This document shows, piece after piece, positions 26,432 to 34,584 of a stretch of DNA of 37,725 nt. A model generated the notes under the pieces. That model searched no databases and was not told the origin of the DNA. It saw nothing but the letters and a program-made list of their open reading frames with translations. The position numbers and the translations under genes were made by a program. How positions within the stretch are numbered: the stretch's first letter is position 1; the number at the start of each line of letters is the position of its first letter. The DNA is from Gordonia asplenii (GTDB taxonomy: Bacteria; Actinomycetota; Actinomycetes; Mycobacteriales; Mycobacteriaceae). The stretch is taken from the NCBI RefSeq assembly GCF_012933505.1, contig NZ_JABBNB010000046.1:1-37725 (forward strand), written 5' to 3'.

Positions 26432-27147
26432 TGACCTCCACCACAGTCGCCATGCATATGAGCGACGGCATCATCAATGCACCGACGTCCCTGCTATTCG
26501 GCGCGGTAGCCGTTGCGGGACTAGGCTTCTGCGCGGTTCGCACGCGCCGGACGCTCGACGACCGCGCCGTCCCGCTCGCCGGTTTGGTCGCCGCGTTCAT
26601 TTTCGCCGTGCAGATGGTGAACTTTCCGGTACTGCCGGGAGTCAGCGGCCACCTGCTCGGCGGTGCGCTCGCGGCGATCCTCGTCGGCCCCTACACCGGA
26701 GCATTGTGCATCGGTGTCGTGCTGGTGGTGCAATCGTTGCTGTTCGCCGACGGCGGGGTCACCGCGCTCGGTGCGAATATCACCAACATGGCGCTGATCG
26801 GATCTTTCGCGGGATACGCGGTAGCGTTGCTGGCGCTGCGCGCGGCAGGCGCCCGCGGCCGCACCCCCCGCGGTCTGTCGATCGTCGGATTCATCGCAGC
26901 GATGATCGGAACAGTCTGCGCGGCAACGGGATTCATCATCGAATATCTGATCGGCGGCGCGGCCTTCACTTCGATCTCGACCGTTGCCGCATACATGTGG
27001 GGCACCCACGTGCTGATCGGTATCGGGGAGGGGCTGATCACCGCGGTGACCGTCGGCGCGGTGGCTCGATCCCGGCCCGACCTGATCTACCTCTGGCGGA
27101 CGGTGCCGGCGCGCACCTCGTCGGCCTCGGCGCGGGTCAGCGCATGA
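26431..27147 (+). CDS. cbiM: Co/Ni ECF transporter substrate-binding membrane subunit CbiM
   Basis: A 238-residue polytopic membrane protein of the CbiM/NikM family, the metal-capturing subunit of energy-coupling-factor Co2+ or Ni2+ importers. It shows MHMSDGIINAPTSLLFG, then FPVLPGVSGHLLGGALAAILVGPY and WGTHVLIGIGEGLITAVTV. In studied homologues the mature N-terminus MH binds the metal, which favours ATG 26452 (giving MHMSDG); the promoter, however, points to a leaderless ATG 26431, which adds seven residues. Either the extension is removed or the second ATG is used. It overlaps the PDGLE gene by 4 nt. Confidence 0.9.
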   Translation: MTSTTVAMHMSDGIINAPTSLLFGAVAVAGLGFCAVRTRRTLDDRAVPLAGLVAAFIFAVQMVNFPVLPGVSGHLLGGALAAILVGPYTGALCIGVVLVVQSLLFADGGVTALGANITNMALIGSFAGYAVALLALRAAGARGRTPRGLSIVGFIAAMIGTVCAATGFIIEYLIGGAAFTSISTVAAYMWGTHVLIGIGEGLITAVTVGAVARSRPDLIYLWRTVPARTSSASARVSA

Positions 27148-27482
27148 CGCGCCGGCGTCTGCTCGCCATCGGCATGTTCGTCACGCTGGTGATCGCGGGT
27201 GCGGTGTCCTACTTCGCGGTCTCGACGCCGGACGGACTCGACGCCACGACTCAGCGCGGCTGCCAGACGGTCAAGGTCGACGGCGTCGAGCAGTTGCACG
27301 GTTCCTGCATCGCTCAACATGTCACCGACCATGCGATGGCGTCGTCTCCGCTGGCCGGTTACTCGGTCGCTGGACTGCACGGCGCCACCGGCATCGCCGG
27401 GATAGTGGGAGTGTTCACGACCCTCGCGGTGGCCGGTGGGCTGCTGTGGCTGCTCGCGCGCAAGAACCGGGCGTCGGCGTGA
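27144..27482 (+). CDS. cbiN: CbiN-like PDGLE-domain membrane protein
   Basis: A 112-residue protein with two membrane helices (about residues 6-26 and 84-106). The first helix runs into the PDGLD motif typical of the PDGLE/CbiN domain, an accessory part of Co/Ni ECF importers that assists metal loading of CbiM. The external loop has two Cys and several His (GCQ, GSCIAQHVTDHAM), plausible metal ligands. It overlaps both cbiM and cbiQ by 4 nt. Confidence 0.83.
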   Translation: MTRRRLLAIGMFVTLVIAGAVSYFAVSTPDGLDATTQRGCQTVKVDGVEQLHGSCIAQHVTDHAMASSPLAGYSVAGLHGATGIAGIVGVFTTLAVAGGLLWLLARKNRASA

Positions 27483-28246
27483 GCGGGGTCCATGCCGACC
27501 GGCTCTACGTCGCCGGGCAGACCGTCGTCCACCGACTGCCCGCCGAGGTGAAGTTGGCTGCCCTGGTGCTCTTCGTATTCGCCGTCGTGGCGACGCCGCG
27601 TGACGTGGTGTGGCCCTACGCCGGGTTCGCGGCGGTCCTTGCCGCGCTCTGCGCGCTGGCAAGGCTCGGCCCACGGATGATGATGCCGCGCATGATGATC
27701 GAAGCCCCGTTCGTCGTACTCGCGGTGTTGCTGCCGATCGCCGGGACGGGGGAGCGCACGCAGGTGCTGGGCATGTCGCTGTCGGTGGCCGGGCTTCACG
27801 CCGCCTGGGGAATCCTCATCAAGGGCACCCTCGGTGTCACGGCCGCACTGATCTTCGCCGCAACCACCCCGACGACGATGCTGCCGATCGCACTGAGTCG
27901 TCTCGGTGTGCCGGCGACGGTCACGCCGGTGATGGTGATGATGCTGCGCTATCTCGACCTCCTGGCTGACGAGGTACGGCGAACACACATCGCGCGACTG
28001 TCCCGGGGTGACTCGCCGCGGTTGCTCCACCAAGCCGGAGCGATCGCCAAAGGCGTTGGCGCACTGTTCGTCCGGGCCTATGAACGTGGCGAACGGGTCC
28101 ATTTGGCAATGGCGTCGCGTGGATTCTCCGGCGCGATGCCCGCGGTGCTGGGGCCCGCTCGGGCCACCGCGGCGCAGTGGGGCGCCGCACTCGTCCCGGT
28201 CGTGGCAGCGGTGGGGATCACTCTGTGTGCGTGGATGATTCGATGA
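27479..28246 (+). CDS. cbiQ: ECF transporter transmembrane subunit CbiQ (EcfT)
   Basis: A 255-residue membrane protein that couples ATP hydrolysis to movement of CbiM. About five hydrophobic segments are present, and coupling motifs lie in LSRGDSPRL and AMASRGFSGAMP, resembling the two Ala-Arg-Gly signatures of EcfT proteins. GTG 27479 overlaps the PDGLE gene stop by 4 nt. The substrate subunit next door makes cobalt or nickel the likely cargo. Confidence 0.9.
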   Translation: MSGVHADRLYVAGQTVVHRLPAEVKLAALVLFVFAVVATPRDVVWPYAGFAAVLAALCALARLGPRMMMPRMMIEAPFVVLAVLLPIAGTGERTQVLGMSLSVAGLHAAWGILIKGTLGVTAALIFAATTPTTMLPIALSRLGVPATVTPVMVMMLRYLDLLADEVRRTHIARLSRGDSPRLLHQAGAIAKGVGALFVRAYERGERVHLAMASRGFSGAMPAVLGPARATAAQWGAALVPVVAAVGITLCAWMIR

Positions 28247-28986
28247 CGACGCCGGCCATCGACGTCGCCGACGTCACCTTCCGCTATCCCGACGGCCGCA
28301 CCGTACTCGACGGAGTCAACCTGACCATCGCACCCGGCGAGCGGGTCGCCTTGCTCGGTCCCAACGGCGCGGGCAAGACGACCCTCATGCTGCACCTCAA
28401 CGGGGTACTCCTGGCCGCCGACGGTCACGTCGCGGTCAATGGAATCACGGTGGCGCGCAACACCGTTCGCGCCATACGCCGAGACGTCGGGCTGGTCTTC
28501 CAAGATCCCGACGACCAGTTGTTCATGCCGACCCTCGCCGACGACGTCGCCTTCGGGCCGGCCAACTTCGGGCTGTGTGGTGCCGAATTGCAGCAGCGGG
28601 TCGACGAGGCGCTCGCCGCGGTCGAGATGACCGAACACGCCGGCCGTAGCCCGCATCACCTGTCCGGCGGGCAGCGGCGCCGGGGTGCTCTCGCCACGGT
28701 ATTGGCCTGCCGCCCAAGCATTCTCGTTCTCGACGAGCCGTCGGCCAACCTCGACCCGACGGCGCGCAGCGAACTGGCACGCACGCTGACCCGGCTCGAC
28801 ACCACGATGCTGATCGTCACCCACGACCTACCCTATGCGGCGCAGCTGTGCGAGCGGGCGATCATTCTCGACGCCGGACGCGTCGTCGCCGACGGTGCGA
28901 CCCATCGGATCCTCGCCGACTCCGAACTGCTCGCTCGGCACCGGCTGGAGCTGCCGTGGGGTTTCGCGCTGCCGGCCCGGACCTGA
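28243..28986 (+). CDS. cbiO: ECF transporter ATPase CbiO
   Basis: A 247-residue ABC ATPase with Walker A GPNGAGKTT, Q-loop FQDPDDQLF, signature LSGGQRRRGA, Walker B ILVLDEPSANLD and switch THD. The QDPDDQLF sequence is typical of ECF ATPases. A single ATPase gene suggests a homodimer powering CbiMNQ. ATG 28243 overlaps cbiQ by 4 nt. The gene is followed by a 183-bp gap before mno. Confidence 0.94.
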   Translation: MTTPAIDVADVTFRYPDGRTVLDGVNLTIAPGERVALLGPNGAGKTTLMLHLNGVLLAADGHVAVNGITVARNTVRAIRRDVGLVFQDPDDQLFMPTLADDVAFGPANFGLCGAELQQRVDEALAAVEMTEHAGRSPHHLSGGQRRRGALATVLACRPSILVLDEPSANLDPTARSELARTLTRLDTTMLIVTHDLPYAAQLCERAIILDAGRVVADGATHRILADSELLARHRLELPWGFALPART

Positions 28987-29169
28987 CCCGACCATCCTGT
29001 CCGTCCGGTCAGGTAGCCGCCTGACCATTCGAACCGACTACGGCGATGAGACGAACGGTATAGGCGCACAACGCTTCTCGGGCAAGTGTGACGTGGCTAA
29101 CGTCGGAAGGCGTTCCACTGAAATCGACTACCGACGATCGCGTGTCATCGCGAGAAAGCCAGGAGCATC
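28987..29169 (+). promoter_or_regulatory. Upstream regulatory region of mno
   Basis: This gap holds the palindrome at 29007-29026, then about 140 bp without recognisable coding sequence. GGTATAGG (29057-29064) is a weak -10 candidate and TAACGT (29098-29103) another; neither has a convincing -35, in keeping with activator dependence. AGGAG (29160-29164) is the mno ribosome site. Confidence 0.45.
29007..29026. promoter_or_regulatory. GGTCAG-N8-CTGACC palindrome upstream of mno
   Basis: GGTCAGGTAGCCGCCTGACC has perfect 7-bp arms (GGTCAGG/CCTGACC) with a 6-bp spacer. The outer six bases and 8-bp interval are identical to the element before cbiM. Read on the other strand, 29001-29016 also matches 26349-26364 at 15 of 16 bases. 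It could also act as the end of the cbi transcript. Confidence 0.6.
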
Positions 29170-30462
29170 ATGCAGGTAGATGAGCTACTGAAGCCGTTCC
29201 CCATCAAAGAGTTTCACCCCTTCCCGCGGGCGATGATGGGGCCGGGCGCCCACGAGATGATCGGTCCGGAGGCCCTCAAACTGGGTTTCAAGAAGACCTT
29301 GATCATGACTACCGGTCTGCGCGGCAGCGACACGGTCCACAAGATCGCCGAATCGTGCAAGTACCACGGCCTCGACGTCGTCGTCTATGACCAGGTGGAG
29401 TCCAACCCCAAGGACTACAACGTGATGGATGCCGTCGCGCTGTACAACTCGGAGAAGTGCGACTCCTTCATCTCCATCGGCGGCGGATCGGCACACGACG
29501 CGTGCAAGGGTGCGCGCATCTCGGTCGCCCACGACGGCCGCAATGTCAATGAGTTCGAGGGCTTCAACAAGAGTGAGAACCCCAAGAACCCACCGCATAT
29601 CGCTGTGTCGACCACCGCGGGCACCGGTTCGGAGACGTCCTGGGCGTACGTCATCACCGACACCACCACCGACCCCGACAAGCCGCACAAGTATGTCGCG
29701 TTCGACGACGCCGCGGTGACTTCGCTGGCGATCGACGACCCGGTGCTTTACTACGACTGCCCCGTCGCCTACACAGCGCAGTGCGGCTTCGACGTCCTTG
29801 CGCACGCCTCCGAGCCGTACGTGTCGCGGCTGAACTTCCCGCCGTCGATGGGTAACGCCCTGCACGCGGTGCGGATGACCGCGCGCCACCTGCGCGAGGC
29901 CACGTGGAATCCCACCGAGCTCGCCGGTCGCGAGGGCATGATGTACGCGCAATACATTGCGGCGCAAGCCTTCAACTCCGGTGGCCTCGGCATCATCCAC
30001 TCGATCAGTCATGCTGTCTCGGCCTTCTTCGACACCCACCACGGTCTCAACAACGCCATCGCGCTGCCCCGCGTATGGGCGTTCAACATGCCCGTCATGT
30101 ACGAGCGCTTCGCCGACATGGCCGACGCGATGGGCGTCGACACCCACGGCATGACCAAGGTGCAGGCCGCCGACGCTGCGCTCGAGGCGTCGATCCGCCT
30201 GCTGCGCGATGTGGGCATCGTCGAGAAGTTCGCCGACGTCAAGCAGAACACGTATCCGAAGAACCGGCTCGGCGAAGGCCCGACCAAGTTCTACGAGGCG
30301 CGCAAGGAGATCACCACCGACGCAGCGACTATCGACGCGATCACCAACCACGTCCTCGGCGACGCCTGCACGCCGGGCAACCCGAAGGAATGCACGTTCG
30401 AGACGGTCCGCCCGGTCGTCGAGCACGCGTTCAACGGCGATCTCGACGAGCTGCTGCCGTAA
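29170..30462 (+). CDS. mno: NDMA-dependent-type methanol dehydrogenase (group III alcohol dehydrogenase)
   Basis: A 430-residue cytosolic iron-type (group III) alcohol dehydrogenase resembling the Mno/Mdo methanol dehydrogenases of Amycolatopsis and mycobacteria, which hold a tightly bound nicotinamide cofactor and pass electrons to an external acceptor, mycofactocin in vivo. It has GGGSAHDACKG for cofactor binding, TTAGTGSE, and metal ligands in CGFDVLAHASE and IIHSISHAVSAFFDTHHG. The long, Cys/Lys-rich C-terminus (GDACTPGNPKECTFE) is characteristic. It opens a run with moxR, VWA, a second dehydrogenase and a two-component system like the M. smegmatis mno locus. Substrate could be methanol, ethanol or a diol. 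Confidence 0.92.
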   Translation: MQVDELLKPFPIKEFHPFPRAMMGPGAHEMIGPEALKLGFKKTLIMTTGLRGSDTVHKIAESCKYHGLDVVVYDQVESNPKDYNVMDAVALYNSEKCDSFISIGGGSAHDACKGARISVAHDGRNVNEFEGFNKSENPKNPPHIAVSTTAGTGSETSWAYVITDTTTDPDKPHKYVAFDDAAVTSLAIDDPVLYYDCPVAYTAQCGFDVLAHASEPYVSRLNFPPSMGNALHAVRMTARHLREATWNPTELAGREGMMYAQYIAAQAFNSGGLGIIHSISHAVSAFFDTHHGLNNAIALPRVWAFNMPVMYERFADMADAMGVDTHGMTKVQAADAALEASIRLLRDVGIVEKFADVKQNTYPKNRLGEGPTKFYEARKEITTDAATIDAITNHVLGDACTPGNPKECTFETVRPVVEHAFNGDLDELLP

Positions 30463-30470
30463 GTCGACCA

Positions 30471-30498
30471 CCCCCGGTCGGGCCCATCCGGCCGGGGG
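30471..30498 (+). terminator. Strong hairpin between mno and moxR
   Basis: CCCCCGGTCGG (30471-30481) pairs with CCGGCCGGGGG (30488-30498) over 11 bp with one G-U pair and loop GCCCAT. No T-run follows. It starts 8 nt after mno and probably reduces read-through or protects the 3' end of mno mRNA, giving more mno than moxR product. Confidence 0.6.
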
Positions 30499-30530
30499 TC
30501 ACCCGCTGCGGCGGAGAGGAGAAGAAGTCC

Positions 30531-31772
30531 GTGTCCGTGTACGAAGACATCATCGACGAAGTTGAGGCGAGCATGACCGAGGGACCGGAGTTCATCGACG
30601 TCGACGACGTCGTCGCGCGTTTCGCGGCGGCGGGCTACCTCGCCGACCAACGCCTGGCTACTACCGTCTTTCTGCAGTCTCGACTGGAGAAGCCGATCCT
30701 GCTGGAGGGCCCAGCCGGCGTCGGCAAGACTGAACTCGCCAAGAAGCTCGCTGCGGTCACCGGCCGAAAGCTGTTGCGGCTGCAGTGTTATGAGGGCCAA
30801 GACGAGACCACCGCACTCTACGAGTGGGACTACGGCAAGCAACTGCTCTACACCCAGGTCCTGCGCGAGAAGATCAGTCAGGTAGTCGCCGACACCGCGA
30901 CGCTGTCCGAGGCTGTCGACCGCATCGGAGCTGAGGAAGGAGTGTTCTTCTCCGAACGGTTCCTCGCGCCGCGCCCGCTGCTCGAAGCCGTCCGCAGCAC
31001 CGAACCCGTCGTGCTGCTCATCGACGAGGTCGACCGCGCCGACGAAGCACTCGAAGCCGTGTTGCTCGAACTACTGGCGGAATATCAGGTGTCGGTGCCC
31101 GAGATCGGTACCTTCGTCGCCACTCATCGACCACTGATCGTGTTGACCTCCAACAACACTCGCGATCTGTCCGCTGCTCTCAAGCGTCGGTGTCTGCACC
31201 TGTCGCTGGACTATCCGACGGCCGATCGGGAGCTGGAGATCATCCGGTCGAAGGACACCGGCCTCGCCGACAGTCTGGCCGAGAAGCTGGTGCAGATCGT
31301 CCGTGGATTGCGCGAACTCGACCTGCGTAAGGCACCGAGTATCTCCGAGGCGATCGATTGGGCGCGCACCCTCGCGGTGCTCGGCGCCGACGAGTTGACG
31401 CCGGAGATCCTGTCGCAGACTGCCAACGTAGTGGTCAAATACGATCGCGACCTGACTCGTGCGGTCGACGCGCTCGCCCGCCTGGTCGACCCGAATGCCG
31501 TTGTGCCTGAACATCTTCACTCGCACGATCACGATCACGATCACGGTCACTCTCATTCGCACGGTGCGCACACTCACACGCACGACGACGATCACGGTCA
31601 TACTTCGTCGAGCGGTGCCGCCAAGCGGGCGGCGAAGGACGAGCCCGGCCGCCACGGCGACGACTACTACGGTTCACCGGGATCCAAGACCGACGCCGGA
31701 ACCCGCGCGGTCAGTGCGAGCCAGGGCGCGCGCTCGTTCAACGCCGGCGGCCGCCGCAAGCGGCCGTTCTGA
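30531..31772 (+). CDS. MoxR-family AAA+ ATPase with His-rich tail
   Basis: A 413-residue AAA+ ATPase with Walker A LLEGPAGVGKTELA, Walker B VVLLIDEVDRAD and sensor 1 VLTSNNTRDLS. MoxR ATPases work with VWA partners to insert metals or mature enzymes (CoxD, NorQ, cobaltochelatase). Uniquely, residues 328-357 contain 14 His in 30 positions as HD, HG, HS and HT repeats, then a basic, disordered tail ending GGRRKRPF. GAGGAGAAG precedes GTG 30531. The VWA gene follows after 12 nt. A role in metal insertion into the neighbouring alcohol dehydrogenases is inferred. Confidence 0.92.
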   Translation: MSVYEDIIDEVEASMTEGPEFIDVDDVVARFAAAGYLADQRLATTVFLQSRLEKPILLEGPAGVGKTELAKKLAAVTGRKLLRLQCYEGQDETTALYEWDYGKQLLYTQVLREKISQVVADTATLSEAVDRIGAEEGVFFSERFLAPRPLLEAVRSTEPVVLLIDEVDRADEALEAVLLELLAEYQVSVPEIGTFVATHRPLIVLTSNNTRDLSAALKRRCLHLSLDYPTADRELEIIRSKDTGLADSLAEKLVQIVRGLRELDLRKAPSISEAIDWARTLAVLGADELTPEILSQTANVVVKYDRDLTRAVDALARLVDPNAVVPEHLHSHDHDHDHGHSHSHGAHTHTHDDDHGHTSSSGAAKRAAKDEPGRHGDDYYGSPGSKTDAGTRAVSASQGARSFNAGGRRKRPF

Positions 31773-31784
31773 CGGGCCGACGAC

Positions 31785-33311
31785 ATGGAAGCTGCGATCC
31801 ACCGCTTCGTGCGGTTGCTGCGTCTGCACGGCATCCGGATCGGCGTGTCCGAGGTGCTCGACGCCATCGCCGCGGCGTCGGCCGGCGAAGTCCTCGGGGA
31901 CCGCGAGTTGCTGCGCTCGGCGCTGGCGGTGTGCCTCATCAAGGACCGTCGCGACGAGGCGGCCTTCGACGACGTCTTCGACCGGTTCTTCCGGCTGCGG
32001 CCGGTGCTCGACGACGTTGACGGCCAAGGCCATTCGCACACCCACGACGATCTCAGCGATGCGGGCGAGCTCAACGAGTACTCGCTGTCGGAGGAGGTCG
32101 GTAAGACGCCGCAGCAGGGGCACAGCCACGGCCCGCCGTCGAATCTGCGCGACTACTTCGATCCCGACGACCTGGCCGAGCAGTACAACCTGCACCAGGA
32201 GGCCAATCGTCTCGACCTCGCGTCGCTGACCGATGAGATCGTGCTCTCGGCCGACACCGTCCCGAACGCCGAGGCCGCGGCCCGTGTGCAGATGACAGTG
32301 TCGCGGCTCAACAATCCGGGCCTGCCCGGCGACCTCGTGGAAGCCACCGGCAACCGGCTCGACGTCGACTTGTCGGTGAGCCAGGAGATGGCCCTGCTCG
32401 ACTGGCTCGACGATGCAGGCGATCCGACCGGGCCACAGCCCCACCCCGACGAACTCGCGGCGCTTCGCGGAGCACTCGCCGGGTTGCTCGAAGGATTGCC
32501 CGAGAAGTTGCGCGACCACCTCGAGCAGTTGCTGGCCACCGACCACTCGATCGAAGAACGTGAGGTGAAAGCCAGTGTGCGCCAAACGATTCACGAGCAC
32601 GAACGGGCGAGCCTGGAAGAATCGCTGCGGCGACTGATCCGCAGCCTGCACGGTGCGCCGCGCTCCCGTCGCAAGGTGGCCGCGCGTGGCACCGTCGACT
32701 CGGCGCGCACCATGCGCAAGAACCTGCGCTACGACGGCGTCCCGTTCCGGCCGATCACCGTGGCCAAGGTCAGTGATCGGCCGAGCCTGCTGATACTCGC
32801 CGACGTCTCGCTGTCGGTACGCCAGGCCGCGAAGTTCACCCTCCAAATGGTGCACGGACTACAGAGCATGGTCGCGCACGTCAGATCGTTCGCATTCGTG
32901 TCCGACCTGGTGGAGATCACCGATCTGTTCGCCGAGCATCCGATCGAGGATGCGCTGTCGCTGATCGTTTCCGGACTTCCCGCGGGCGGAGTCCTCGACA
33001 CCGAGGCCGACTCCGACTACGGCCAGGCGCTCGGCCAGTTCTTGGCGGACTACGGCGGGGTGGTCACCCGCAAGACCACCGTCATCGTGCTGGGCGACGG
33101 CCGCAACAACGGCCGTGACCCCAACTTCTCCGCTTTCGAAGAGATCAGCCGTCGGGCGCGCGAGACGATCTGGATCACCCCCGAACCGACCTACTCGTGG
33201 GGCCTGGGATCGTGCGATCTGCCCGGATACGCGACGTACTGCCAGCGTGTGCACGTGGTCCACGACCTGGCGGCACTCGAACAGGTGTCAGTCGATGCCG
33301 CCATCGTGTGA
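31785..33311 (+). CDS. CoxE-like VWA-domain protein with His patches
   Basis: A 508-residue protein. The N-terminal helical part (1-80, RFVRLLRLHGIRIGVSEV) resembles CoxE-type partners of MoxR ATPases. Residues 80-115 carry two His patches, GQGHSHTHDD and QQGHSHGPP, set in acidic sequence. A VWA domain follows, with the MIDAS motif DVSLS at residues 340-344 and LGDGRNNG later. With the AAA+ protein it should form an adaptor-motor pair acting on a client enzyme, most likely one of the two dehydrogenases. It is encoded 12 nt after moxR and shares its transcript. Confidence 0.9.
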   Translation: MEAAIHRFVRLLRLHGIRIGVSEVLDAIAAASAGEVLGDRELLRSALAVCLIKDRRDEAAFDDVFDRFFRLRPVLDDVDGQGHSHTHDDLSDAGELNEYSLSEEVGKTPQQGHSHGPPSNLRDYFDPDDLAEQYNLHQEANRLDLASLTDEIVLSADTVPNAEAAARVQMTVSRLNNPGLPGDLVEATGNRLDVDLSVSQEMALLDWLDDAGDPTGPQPHPDELAALRGALAGLLEGLPEKLRDHLEQLLATDHSIEEREVKASVRQTIHEHERASLEESLRRLIRSLHGAPRSRRKVAARGTVDSARTMRKNLRYDGVPFRPITVAKVSDRPSLLILADVSLSVRQAAKFTLQMVHGLQSMVAHVRSFAFVSDLVEITDLFAEHPIEDALSLIVSGLPAGGVLDTEADSDYGQALGQFLADYGGVVTRKTTVIVLGDGRNNGRDPNFSAFEEISRRARETIWITPEPTYSWGLGSCDLPGYATYCQRVHVVHDLAALEQVSVDAAIV

Positions 33312-33326
33312 TGTGCGGGTAGAGTC

Positions 33327-33370
33327 CCGATCGGAGATTCCTGATTGGCCGATCGAAGATCCTTGATTGG
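33327..33370. repeat. Tandem 22-bp repeat before the second dehydrogenase gene
   Basis: Units 33327-33348 (starting CCGATCGGAGATTCC) and 33349-33370 (starting CCGATCGAAGATCCT) are adjacent and match at 19 of 22 bases; both end GATTGG. They fill the gap between the VWA stop and the ribosome site of the next gene. A 22-bp period places equivalent bases two helical turns apart, as expected for tandem regulator sites. Confidence 0.75.
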
Positions 33371-33384
33371 TAGGTGAGGTGCCA

Positions 33385-34581
33385 GTGCCGATGCGCGAGG
33401 TCGCAACCTCCGCGAGGCCACGCGCGCGACACACCGTCCGCGTGGCCAAATTTCACACGCCCGAGATCATCGTCGGCGAAGGTGCGTTGGCCGAGGTTCC
33501 CCCCGCTGCGGCGGCATTGGGAGTTCAACGGCTGTTCGTCGTCTCCGACCGGGGTGTCGTCGCGACCCCGTGGTTCGGGGAACTGCTCGATCGACTGCGC
33601 AAGGCCGGGCTGCACACGAGCTCGTTCGTCGACGTCTCGCCGAATCCCCGCGCTCACGAAATCGCTGCGGCGCTCGTCGCATTCGAGACCGGTCGCTGCG
33701 ACGGAATCGTCGCGCTCGGCGGGGGATCGGTGATCGACGCCGCGAAAGGTGTTGCGGTGCTTGCTTCTAACGGCGGGCACATCCTGCAATACGAGGGCAT
33801 CGACCGCGCGCCGATGCCGTTGCCGCCGCTCGTCGCGGCCCCCACCACCGCGGGCAGCGGCTCCGACGTCACCCAGTTCTGCATCGTCAACGACTCCGAT
33901 CGGCGCACCAAAGTCACCATCATCGGGCGGGGTCTGGTACCCGACGTCTCCGTCGTCGATCCGCGGGTACTGGCGACGCTGTCGCCGCAGGTCGCGGCGC
34001 AGGCGGGAATGGACGCCATCACCCACTGCATCGAGGCGTACGCGTCGATAGCGCACAGCCGATTGACCGACGTCGCCGCGATCAATGCGATCGGCAGCGC
34101 GTGGCGCAGCATCCGACGATTCGTCGACGACCCGTCCGACGCCGCGGCCGGGCTGGACATGGCCTACGCCTCGTTGGAGGCGGGGATGGCGTTCACCAAT
34201 GCGATCCTGGGCGCGACCCACGCCATGAGTCACCCGGTCGGCGGCTACTGCGACGCCCCGCACGGTGCCATCAACGCGGTGCTCCTGCCGCACGTCATCC
34301 GGTTCAACGCGGAACTCGACCCGGCACCCTACGTGGATCTGGCACGCGCGGTCGGGTTGGCGCACAACGGATCCGACCACCTCGTAGCGGAGAGCTTCGC
34401 GAGTGCCGTCGGGGTGTTGGCAGGACGCGTCGGTCTCCCGTCGACGCTGCGCGAACTCGGTGTCGTCGCCGACGACATCGCGCTACTCACGGCCAATGCA
34501 CTGGTCGACGCCTGCATGACCACCAATCCCCGCCAACCGACCGCGGCCGACGTTGCACGCATCTATCGCGAGGCGCTGTAG
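33385..34581 (+). CDS. Iron-type alcohol dehydrogenase (1,3-propanediol dehydrogenase-like)
   Basis: A 398-residue group III alcohol dehydrogenase. It has GGGSVIDAAKG, PTTAGSGSDVTQF and metal ligands in GMDAITHCIEAYAS and ATHAMSHPVGGYCDAPHG. In M. smegmatis the homologous position between the VWA gene and the mno two-component genes is held by a dehydrogenase implicated in 1,3-propanediol use, the basis for the substrate guess. GTG 33385 is preferred because GGTGAGG lies about 6 nt upstream; ATG 33391 or TTG 33367 are possible. It ends 3 nt before the sensor kinase gene. Confidence 0.9.
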   Translation: MPMREVATSARPRARHTVRVAKFHTPEIIVGEGALAEVPPAAAALGVQRLFVVSDRGVVATPWFGELLDRLRKAGLHTSSFVDVSPNPRAHEIAAALVAFETGRCDGIVALGGGSVIDAAKGVAVLASNGGHILQYEGIDRAPMPLPPLVAAPTTAGSGSDVTQFCIVNDSDRRTKVTIIGRGLVPDVSVVDPRVLATLSPQVAAQAGMDAITHCIEAYASIAHSRLTDVAAINAIGSAWRSIRRFVDDPSDAAAGLDMAYASLEAGMAFTNAILGATHAMSHPVGGYCDAPHGAINAVLLPHVIRFNAELDPAPYVDLARAVGLAHNGSDHLVAESFASAVGVLAGRVGLPSTLRELGVVADDIALLTANALVDACMTTNPRQPTAADVARIYREAL

Positions 34582-34584
34582 GCA

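Noticed and set aside
26349..29016. Mobile cassette bounded by inverted repeats around cbiMNQO
   Set aside because: Inverted 16-bp matches (26349-26364 and 29001-29016) flank the importer genes, but there is no transposase or target duplication, and each repeat sits inside a palindrome better explained as a regulator site.
31459..32229. 256-residue frame across the moxR/VWA junction
   Set aside because: Thr/Arg-rich shadow frame overlapping the true moxR and VWA genes, both of which have clear domain motifs.
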